From Phycisphaerales bacterium (GTDB lineage Bacteria > Planctomycetota > Phycisphaerae > Phycisphaerales > UBA1924): a DNA stretch of 64,000 nt. This document shows, piece by piece, positions 1-8,566 of the stretch. The translations under genes and the position numbers were made by a program. The notes beneath the pieces were generated by a model. The model saw nothing but the letters and a program-made list of their open reading frames with translations, made no database searches and was not told where the DNA came from. The DNA lies in NCBI GenBank assembly GCA_040221175.1, contig JAVJVK010000015.1, positions 116,276-180,275 on the forward strand, read 5' to 3'. Positions within the stretch are counted from its first letter, which is position 1, and each line of letters starts with the position of its first letter.

Positions 1-1
1 G

Positions 2-793
2 GTCTCCGCGTTCACCGAGGCGCTCGGGTCGGACCACCGCAACACGCTCCGCAGCCGTCTGGCCCTCACCGACCTGTTCCAGAGGGACCAGAACCCCGCC
101 GAAGCCGCGCACCAGATCGACCTGCTCACGATGACCGCGGCGCGCAGCCTCGACCCCGCCGATCCGTTGGTGACCGACATCGAGCTCGCTCGGGCGACCG
201 GATTGCTCTATCGAGGGCAGTTGGATGACGCGCTCACGCGTATGGATTCGATCGTGGCGGAACTCGAATCCACGCACGGCACCCACGACCTGCGCACGCT
301 CAAGGCCGTCCGCCGCCGCGCCATGGTCCACGCCGCAATGGAGAACTTCTCCGACGCCGACGCAGACTACCGCCGCGTGCTCACGCTCAGCAACTCGGCA
401 TCCGACGAAGGCCTCGAGGAGATCGCCATCGCCGCCAACAACCTCGCCGTGCTGGTCCGCCAGAGCGGGCGCGATGACGCGGCAGAAGCGTTGTTCACTC
501 GAGCGTTGGGCAGGGCAAATGTGGTCTGGGGCGAGACGAACTGGCGCACCGCCATGGTCCAGGCCCAGCACGCCAGCGTCCTGGCCGCACTCGGTAGATT
601 CGAGACAGCCGAACGCAAGCTCCTCGACGCCTACGACGTGCTCGCCTCGACCCTGGGCCGGCAGCACAGGGAAACGCTCGCCATAGCCCGCGAGTTGCTC
701 TTCACGTACGAGGCATGGGATGAATCTATGGGCACGAACCGGCACGCCGGCGACGTGCGCAAGTGGCAGCGCGTGCTCAACGTACCGCGATAG
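2..793 (+). CDS. TPR-repeat protein, C-terminal part (5' end outside window)
   Basis: The frame is open from the left window edge, so only the last 263 or so residues are present; the first internal ATG (131) is not needed as a start. The visible part is made of about 42-residue helical repeats with the TPR pattern, for example LARATGLLYRGQLDDALTRM, LAVLVRQSGRDDAAEALFTRAL and LAALGRFETAERKLLDAY, of the kinesin-light-chain-like kind. The very end (LLFTYEAWDES followed by RKWQRVL) resembles the C-termini of planctomycete Ser/Thr protein kinases with TPR tails. A kinase domain upstream is therefore plausible but is inference, since it lies outside the window. It is convergent with nusG, 19 nt away. 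Confidence 0.75.
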   Translation, partial: VSAFTEALGSDHRNTLRSRLALTDLFQRDQNPAEAAHQIDLLTMTAARSLDPADPLVTDIELARATGLLYRGQLDDALTRMDSIVAELESTHGTHDLRTLKAVRRRAMVHAAMENFSDADADYRRVLTLSNSASDEGLEEIAIAANNLAVLVRQSGRDDAAEALFTRALGRANVVWGETNWRTAMVQAQHASVLAALGRFETAERKLLDAYDVLASTLGRQHRETLAIARELLFTYEAWDESMGTNRHAGDVRKWQRVLNVPR

Positions 794-812
794 TCGGGTC
801 GTGAGTGATCGC

Positions 813-1577
813 TCAGCCCTCGTCGGCCTTGGCCAGCTTCCACTCCTCGATCTCGATGGGCGCCTGGCGGCCGAAGATGGTCACCAGCACGCGGACCAGG
901 CCCTTGTCGGGCAGCAGCTCGTCGACCGTACCCTCGTAGCCCTCGAAGGGCCCTTCCTTGATCGTCACGTGCTCGCCCTTGACGAAGTTCATGCGAACCT
1001 CGGGCTCTTCCTCGGGTGCGCGGCTGGACATCTGGATCTTCTCGACCTCGTGCAGTTCCAGCGGCGTCGGCCGCGGCGTGCCCACGAAGTCGCCCACGCC
1101 CGTGGTCTCCTTGATCAGGAAGAACACGTCCTGGGGGATGCGCCCGTCATCCTCGAGCTTCATCTCGACGAACACGTAACCGGGATAGAGCTTGGTCTCG
1201 GTGATCTTGATCTTGCCGTTCTTGAACGTGCGGGCCTTCTCGGTGGGCACCAGGATCCGCCCGACGAACTCGGTCTTGTGCTCGATCTGGACCTTCCGCA
1301 GCAGCGTGTCGCGGACCGAGCTCTCCTTGTTGGAGGCCACGCGGAGCGCGAACCAACTCATGCCCGGCTGGACGATGGGCTCGTCGGCCTCGGGCGTGTC
1401 GGCGCCTTCCCCGGCGGCGGGAGCGGCTTCGGATTGAGGTTCGGGCTGGGTCTGGGCTTGTGATTCAGCTGGGGCCTCGGTCTGGGCCTCGGCGGTGGAG
1501 GCGGGAGCCTCCTGCTCGGCGGGGGTGGTGGAAGGGCTGCTCTCGCCGGCCTTGGTCGTCTGCTCGCCTTCGATCAT
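813..1577 (-). CDS. nusG: Transcription termination/antitermination factor NusG
   Basis: NusG binds RNA polymerase and Rho or ribosomal protein S10, coupling elongation to termination and translation. The 254-aa product has an NGN domain from about residue 73 (MSWFALRVASNKE, then LYPGYVFVEM) and a C-terminal KOW domain at about 199-248 (FVKGEHVTIKEGPFEGYEGTV). Most bacterial NusG proteins are about 180 aa. The excess here is an N-terminal tail of about 70 residues, rich in Ala, Pro, Glu and Gln and probably disordered. The frame is continuous from ATG 1577, but translation could in principle start at the Met of MSWFALRV. The gene follows secE and tRNA-Trp on the same strand, the normal arrangement upstream of the ribosomal L11 operon; any rplK would lie beyond 813, but the TPR gene is there instead. 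Confidence 0.96.
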   Translation of the reverse strand: MIEGEQTTKAGESSPSTTPAEQEAPASTAEAQTEAPAESQAQTQPEPQSEAAPAAGEGADTPEADEPIVQPGMSWFALRVASNKESSVRDTLLRKVQIEHKTEFVGRILVPTEKARTFKNGKIKITETKLYPGYVFVEMKLEDDGRIPQDVFFLIKETTGVGDFVGTPRPTPLELHEVEKIQMSSRAPEEEPEVRMNFVKGEHVTIKEGPFEGYEGTVDELLPDKGLVRVLVTIFGRQAPIEIEEWKLAKADEG

Positions 1578-1689
1578 CGTGCACGCTCCAGAGAATGACA
1601 GCGGCCGCGGACACGCTCCACGCGGTCCACGGCCGATTCGAGCAAATGGTATCCCCAGCGAACGGCCAGTCCAGCCGGCCGCACCTGGG

Positions 1690-2364
1690 CTAAATATCCA
1701 AGACGCCGATGGCCTGGAAGAAAAACTGGAAGATGAAGTCGAACCCGAACAGGTACAGCCCCAGAAGGGCCGAGGCCCCGATGACCACCCAGGTCGAGTT
1801 GATGATGTCCTTGCGGGTCGACCAGTTGACCTTGCGCATCTCGCCGTCGGTGGCGATGAGGAAGTCGACCGAGCCCTTCTTGATGGCCACGAAGTAGACG
1901 ATGACCGCCGCGCCCAGGAGCACCACGAGCACGACCATGCCGCCCTGCACGTAGATCCGCTCGACGACCGGCACGCCGCGGACGCCGCCGCCCGAGATGG
2001 TGGCGATCTGCCCGCCCTGGGTCTGCAAGGCGGTAATCTGCGAGCGCTGGGCCTCTTCCTGGAGTTGCCAGTCGACCACCGTCAGCACGCCGCCGTTGCT
2101 GCTGGGCTCCACCGTCTCGACGGTCGCCGATCCGATGACCGGACGCTCGCCCAGGCCGGCCTCGCCCAGCAGTTCGACCTGCTGGCCGGGGTTGAACTCC
2201 ACCGGCGACCCATAGCTGGTGATCCAGGCGCGGTCGGGCAGGGGAATGAGCAGGGCCTGGCCGTAGAGCCACGCGGCCGCCGCCAGCACGAGCACGCCGC
2301 CGAACACCGCCGTCATCGTCCGGGTCCAGTACCCCTGCCCGGGCTTGTAGATCGCAAAGGCCAT
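1690..2364 (-). CDS. secE: Preprotein translocase subunit SecE, long planctomycete-type
   Basis: SecE is the essential small clamp subunit of the SecYEG channel in the cytoplasmic membrane. The conserved part is the last 60 residues: MRKVNWSTRKDIINSTWVVI, the amphipathic helix and basic-Trp motif before the final membrane helix, then a hydrophobic stretch to the end. With the ATG at 2364 the protein is 224 aa, far longer than the usual 60-130. It has extra hydrophobic segments near residues 16-36 and 137-157 joined by a beta-like region of unknown role. I chose ATG 2364 (MAFAIYKPGQGYW) because the upstream in-frame start at 2427 would lie inside the tRNA gene; a GGAG sits just upstream of 2364. 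It probably shares a transcript with tRNA-Trp and nusG. Confidence 0.9.
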   Translation of the reverse strand: MAFAIYKPGQGYWTRTMTAVFGGVLVLAAAAWLYGQALLIPLPDRAWITSYGSPVEFNPGQQVELLGEAGLGERPVIGSATVETVEPSSNGGVLTVVDWQLQEEAQRSQITALQTQGGQIATISGGGVRGVPVVERIYVQGGMVVLVVLLGAAVIVYFVAIKKGSVDFLIATDGEMRKVNWSTRKDIINSTWVVIGASALLGLYLFGFDFIFQFFFQAIGVLDI

Positions 2365-2379
2365 CAGCACTCCGAATCC

Positions 2380-2398
2380 GCCCCGAGTCATTCGGGGC
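2380..2398 (-). terminator. Hairpin between tRNA-Trp and secE
   Basis: On the minus strand GCCCCGA and TCGGGGC form a perfect 7-bp stem around a 5-nt loop. It starts 2 nt after the tRNA 3' end and stops 15 nt before the secE start codon. No T-run follows, so it could be a partial terminator, an RNA-processing signal that frees the tRNA, or a structure in the secE leader. I cannot tell which from sequence. Confidence 0.4.
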
Positions 2399-2400
2399 AA

Positions 2401-2473
<73 letters not shown>

Positions 2474-2529
2474 TCGGGTTTCTCGCCTCGGCAAGGCCAG
2501 GCCTCGCCGGGCCTACATGATTGGCGCAC

Positions 2530-2543
2530 TCTTGTCCACAAGA
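2530..2543. promoter_or_regulatory. Short palindrome between tRNA-Trp and the ABC ATPase gene
   Basis: TCTTGT-CC-ACAAGA is a perfect 6-bp inverted repeat in the 128-bp divergent gap that must hold the promoters of the tRNA-Trp-secE-nusG unit and of the ABC gene. It could be an operator. Nothing identifies the binding protein. Confidence 0.25.
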
Positions 2544-2601
2544 AAGTCCTTGGTTCGTCCTTGTGACCGCCAACCCCGACGCCAGCCACCGGTAGACTTC
2601 C

Positions 2602-3391
<790 letters not shown>

Positions 3392-3399
<8 letters not shown>

Positions 3400-4588
3400 C
3401 TCGCCCGAGCCGCCGGCCCCCGGCTGGCTGCTGACCGGCTCGCGCGTGGCGTTCGCACTGCTGGCCCTGGCCCTGTGCGTCGCCACGCTGCTGCCGATCA
3501 TCGAGACGAACCAGTGGTGGGTCCGGATCTTCGACTTCCCACGCATCCAGATCACGGTGCTGATCGCCATCACGCTGGCGGCCCAGACCACGATCGGGCT
3601 GCTGGCGTGGCGGTGGCGCCGCCGGGCCGGCCTGCCCGGGTCGCGGGCGTCCAGGCTAGGGCGGGTGGTGCTGCCGGCGCTGCTTTTTGCTGCCCTGTGC
3701 TGGCAGCTCTTCCGCATCGCCCCCTACACGCCGATACTGGCGGTCCAAATGCAAGACGCCCGGGCCGAGCCGGGCGAAAGGATCCGCCTGCTGATCCACA
3801 ACGTCCGCTACGACAACCGCCGTTCGGACGCACTGCTCGAACTGGTCGAACGCGTCGATCCCGACGCCGTGCTCCTGGCCGAGCCAACCCAATGGTGGCA
3901 CGAGGCGGTGCAGCCACTGGCCGAGGCCTACCCGCACACCGTCGAGCAGCCCCAGGAGAATCACTACGGCTTGCTCTTCTACAGCCGCTTCGAACTCGTC
4001 GAGCCCGACGTCCGCTTCCTGGTGGAGGACGAGGTCCCCTCGATCCGCACCGGCGTTCGCTTGCCATCGGGGCGCGTGGTGCGGCTCTACGGCCTGCACC
4101 CCAAGCCCCCGGGCCTCAAGCGCCCGGTCGATCCCGAGCGTGAGGACAGCGACCAGCGCGATGCCGAACTGCTGACGGTCGCCAAGGAGATCAAGGAAGC
4201 GCACGACTCGGGCGACGACACGCCCACCATCGTCGCGGGCGACTTCAACGACGTCGCCTGGTCGCACACGACCCGCCTGTTCCAGCGCGTCAGCGGCCTG
4301 CTCGACCCGCGGATCGGCCGGGGGCTGTTCAACTCCTTCAGCGCCCGCAGCCGCATCCAGCGGTATCCCATCGATCACGTCTTCGCGTCGGAGCACTTCC
4401 GCCTGGTGCGCATGGAGGTGCTCGCGGACATCGGCTCGGACCACCACCCCATCGTCGTCACCCTCGCCCTCCAGCCCACCGCCGAGGCGACCCAGGACGA
4501 GCCCGACCCGGAAGGCGACGACCTGGAGGAGGCCGAGGAGACGATCGAGGAAGCCAAGGAGAAGGTGCAAGAGGAGCCCGGTTCCTAA
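3392..4588 (+). CDS. Membrane-anchored endonuclease/exonuclease/phosphatase (EEP) family protein
   Basis: The 398-aa product begins with three hydrophobic segments (about residues 13-33, 48-68, 85-102) and continues with an EEP-fold domain at about 120-360. Visible EEP hallmarks are LLIHNVRYDN at the domain start, the catalytic Asp-Asn motif VAGDFNDVAWS and the C-terminal SDHHPIVV. The family includes DNases, sphingomyelinases and inositol-phosphate phosphatases. The arrangement of helices then EEP resembles the uncharacterised YafD-like group, so the substrate is unknown. The last 40 residues are Glu/Asp rich. Its start overlaps the ABC ATPase gene by 8 nt. The domain is probably extracytoplasmic, but that is inferred from topology only. 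Confidence 0.87.
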
Positions 4589-4597
4589 TCTTCGGGC

Positions 4598-5164
4598 ATG
4601 CGCGGGGCGAGCGTTCGCACAGCCTGCCTCACGCTCGCGGCCCTGACCGTGCCCGCCGCCGCTGGCTTCTTCGTATACGGATACGGCCGGGCGTGGACCT
4701 TCATGCCGCCGCTCAACAACATGCTCCTGGGGATGGGGTTGACCGGCGTTTTGTTGGCGTTGTTCGTCGCCGCTCCGTTCGTGGCCGCGTGGGACCTGAT
4801 CTCGGACGCTGTGCTCGGCGTGCGGAGGCGACGCGCCCGGCGGGGCCTCTGCTGGCGGTGCACCTACGACCAGACCAACGCGCCCACCGACACCTGCGCC
4901 GAGTGCGGGGCAGATGCGTCGATCGTCCCGACCACGCGATGCCCACGCCCCGCGACGGTCTTCATCCTGCTCGCACTGGGCGCCGCCGCCTCGGCGATGG
5001 GCGCCCTGGTCGCCGAACTCCATATCACCAACGAAGACGCCCGATTCATCGAGCACATCCGCTCGACCGGCGGCCAGCAGTGGGTGGGCCGCGACCGCGC
5101 CTGGCCCTACCGGGGCTTCAGCACGGTGTACAACCCACCTCACGGCTTCCACGTCAACGACTGA
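4598..5164 (+). CDS. Small membrane protein with internal zinc ribbon
   Basis: I do not recognise a named family. The 188-aa product has two N-terminal hydrophobic segments (from about residue 8 and residue 45), a cytoplasmic-looking zinc ribbon CWRCTYDQTN...CAEC (four Cys in two CxxC pairs) at about 87-107, a third membrane segment (FILLALGAAASAMGALVAEL) and a polar tail. Two unlinked genes here, at 17900 and 46078, pair the same kind of ribbon with membrane helices. The start follows the EEP stop by 9 nt. A TAATCT box overlapping that stop lies 6 nt before the ATG and could allow separate leaderless transcription. Confidence 0.8.
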   Translation: MRGASVRTACLTLAALTVPAAAGFFVYGYGRAWTFMPPLNNMLLGMGLTGVLLALFVAAPFVAAWDLISDAVLGVRRRRARRGLCWRCTYDQTNAPTDTCAECGADASIVPTTRCPRPATVFILLALGAAASAMGALVAELHITNEDARFIEHIRSTGGQQWVGRDRAWPYRGFSTVYNPPHGFHVND

Positions 5165-5167
5165 GCC

Positions 5168-5459
5168 GCAGCCGCTTCTCGGACCGCCGCCCGAACGGCC
5201 CGGGAGCGGTCCTCGGCCGCCCGGGAACAGTCCCGAGTCACTCAGGAGCGGTCATGACCGGCTGACGACCGTCTATCAGTGACCGCCGACCGCCCATGAG
5301 CGGCTGCAGACCGCCCGGGAACGACCGACGACCGCCCGGGAGCGGCTGCCGAACGCCCGGGAATGGCTGACGACCGCCCGGGAATGACCGACGACCGCAC
5401 GGGAGCGACCGACGACCGCACGGAAATGACTGACGACCGGTCGTCAGCCATTTTCCGCC
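5168..5459. repeat. 21-bp tandem repeat array, locus 1
   Basis: The 361-bp gap between the membrane protein gene and the Fur gene is filled by about eleven 21-bp units (5193-5434) of the form GACCGCCCGGGAATGACCGAC, with one 11-bp partial unit at 5256-5266. The best copies (5309-5434) differ at only a few positions. Recognisable units in the opposite orientation flank the array on the left (about 5168-5188) and right (about 5439-5459). Because 21 bp equals seven codons, all frames can look like heptapeptide-repeat proteins; I take the array as non-coding. The reverse complement matches the array at 57712-57879. Confidence 0.92.
5424..5453. repeat. Long palindrome closing the 21-bp array
   Basis: AAATGACTGACGACC is followed directly by GGTCGTCAGCCATTT, giving a 15-bp inverted repeat with one mismatch and no loop. 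It extends outward by CGG/CCG after a one-base bulge. It forms where the last forward unit meets an inverted unit. As RNA it would be a strong hairpin upstream of the Fur gene; as DNA it could extrude as a cruciform or bind a dimeric protein. Confidence 0.85.
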
Positions 5460-5510
5460 GGTGTGATAACCATTTCGAGGCGTGTGCATCTCCGCGTCGG
5501 CAACCGTCCC

Positions 5511-5516
5511 TAGAAT
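5511..5516 (+). promoter_or_regulatory. -10-like box for the Fur-family gene
   Basis: TAGAAT lies 9 nt before ATG 5526 and is close to the sigma-70 -10 consensus. There is no convincing -35 and no Shine-Dalgarno. If it is the -10, transcription would begin at or next to the start codon, giving a leaderless message. Confidence 0.4.
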
Positions 5517-5525
5517 GATTCCAAG

Positions 5526-5996
5526 ATGTTGGAGTCCACGCAACACGCCCACCACGACCACCGGGCCCTCTTCGCCGCCCACGGCCTGCGCTGCACCCGC
5601 CAGCGGCAGGTGGTCTACGCCGCCCTGGCCGCCACGCGCGAGCATCCCACGGCCGAAGCGATCTACGAGTCCGTGCGCGAGAGCCAGGGCGAGGCGGGCA
5701 TCTCGCTGGCCACGGTGTACAACACGCTGGAGATGCTGACCCAGCGCGGCCTGTGCCGCAAGCTGGCCTCGCCCGGCGGCCCCACCCGCTTCGACGCCAT
5801 CACCGACGAGCACGCCCACGTCGTCGCGCCCGACGGCTCGATGGTTGACCTGCCCGAAGACCTGAGCGACCGCGTCATGGCCGGCGTCCGCAACCCGGAA
5901 CTGATCGCCGAGATCGAGCAGCGGCTGGGCGTGAAGGTGGGGCGGATCAGCATCCACCTGTCCACCGAGGGGGCGGCCGAGAGCGCTGCCGACTAG
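5526..5996 (+). CDS. Fur-family transcriptional regulator lacking the CxxC zinc site
   Basis: The 156-aa protein matches Fur/PerR in its winged helix (GLRCTRQRQVVYAAL...HPTAEAIYESV, then ISLATVYNTLEMLTQRGL) and in the start of the dimerisation domain (RFDAITDEHAHVVAP). Fur-family proteins are metal-dependent repressors of iron, zinc or peroxide genes. The CxxC pairs that usually follow the HxH segment and hold structural zinc are absent: the protein has only two cysteines (about residues 25 and 83). The N-terminus is His-rich (HAHHDH). The sensed signal cannot be inferred. It is convergent with the hydrolase gene, with 5 nt between stops. The ATG at 5526 fits the family start. Confidence 0.87.
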   Translation: MLESTQHAHHDHRALFAAHGLRCTRQRQVVYAALAATREHPTAEAIYESVRESQGEAGISLATVYNTLEMLTQRGLCRKLASPGGPTRFDAITDEHAHVVAPDGSMVDLPEDLSDRVMAGVRNPELIAEIEQRLGVKVGRISIHLSTEGAAESAAD

Positions 5997-6001
5997 GCCG
6001 G

Positions 6002-6952
6002 CTACTCCCGCCACCCCAGCGCCCACTCGCCCTCGCTGCGATCTTCTTCGCGCGACATGGGCAGCACCAGCCCATCCCACGCCAAGCGGATGCCGCTGGG
6101 CAGCGCCCGGTCGACCGGCTCGTGGCGCACCTCGTGGTTCATGTGGATGAACCAGGTTTCCTGGGCCCCGATCTTCTCCGCCGCCGCGACGGCCTCGTCG
6201 ATCGAGAAGTGCGTCGGGTGGCGGCGCGGCCGCAGCGCGCCGAGCACGAGCGTCTTGAGGCCTTCGAGCAAGGGCCAACTCTCCGGCGGGATGCCCGAGA
6301 CGTCGGTGCAGTACGCCAGCGGCAGCAACTCGTCCATGCCCGTGCGCCCGGCGACGGTGGGGTGCGCGGCCTCCACCCGGAACCCGAGCACCGGAAGCCG
6401 GCCGTGCAGCAGCGGGATGGGCGTGATCTTTAAGCCAAACAACGCTTCGGGCACCAGCGGCAGCAGGCGGTGGGGGATGACGCTGGCGACGTAGCTGGGC
6501 TGGATGTTCTTGCCCGCGTCGAAGATGTGGCCATAGACGCGGCGGAGGAAGTCCAGCGTGTGGTCGCTGGCGTAGATGTCTACCGGCCCCTCCATGAGCG
6601 TGTTGAAGCGGCGCAGCTCGTCGAGCCCCCAGGTGTGGTCGACGTGGTTGTGCGTGAACAGCAGCGCGTCGACGCGTTCGAGCTTGGAACGCAGCGCCTG
6701 CTGGCGAAGGTCCGGCCCGGCGTCGAACAGGATCGTCCGCTCCTCGCCCCGGTCGTCGCCGAAACGCAGAGCCGCCGAGCAGCGCAAGCGCTTGTCCTTG
6801 GGGTCCGCCGACGTGCACGTGAGGCACGAGCAGCCGATCACCGGCACGCCGCTGGACACGCCCGTGCCCAGGAACTCGAACGAGACCTGCCTGTGCCGCT
6901 GCCGATCGCTCACGGGCCAGCGTATGCCGCGTTCGCTCCCCGCTTGGCCCAT
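6002..6952 (-). CDS. MBL-fold metal-dependent hydrolase, PhnP-like
   Basis: The 316-aa product has the metallo-beta-lactamase motif THNHVDH at about residues 105-111, a later metal-ligand Asp (YCTDVSG) and a C-terminal His pair (FIHMNHEVRHE). Near the N-terminus GTGVSSGVPVIGCSCLTC matches PhnP, a phosphoribosyl cyclic phosphate phosphodiesterase, including its extra zinc-binding cysteines. No other phn genes are present, so a general phosphodiesterase role is as likely as phosphonate use. Start choice is uncertain: ATG 6952 leaves 10 nt to the divergent cysS start, and GTG 6913 (303 aa, ten residues before the conserved SFEFLGTG) is an alternative. Promoters of the two genes must overlap the coding ends. 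Confidence 0.88.
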   Translation of the reverse strand: MGQAGSERGIRWPVSDRQRHRQVSFEFLGTGVSSGVPVIGCSCLTCTSADPKDKRLRCSAALRFGDDRGEERTILFDAGPDLRQQALRSKLERVDALLFTHNHVDHTWGLDELRRFNTLMEGPVDIYASDHTLDFLRRVYGHIFDAGKNIQPSYVASVIPHRLLPLVPEALFGLKITPIPLLHGRLPVLGFRVEAAHPTVAGRTGMDELLPLAYCTDVSGIPPESWPLLEGLKTLVLGALRPRRHPTHFSIDEAVAAAEKIGAQETWFIHMNHEVRHEPVDRALPSGIRLAWDGLVLPMSREEDRSEGEWALGWRE

Positions 6953-6962
6953 ACGATCGCCG

Positions 6963-8564
<1,602 letters not shown>

Positions 8565-8566
8565 GG

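Noticed and set aside
5242..5451. 69-residue heptapeptide-repeat protein on the minus strand of the 21-bp array
   Set aside because: A 21-bp repeat gives seven-residue repeats in any open frame. There is no ribosome-binding site, no domain, and the array is interrupted by an 11-bp unit that would shift frames.
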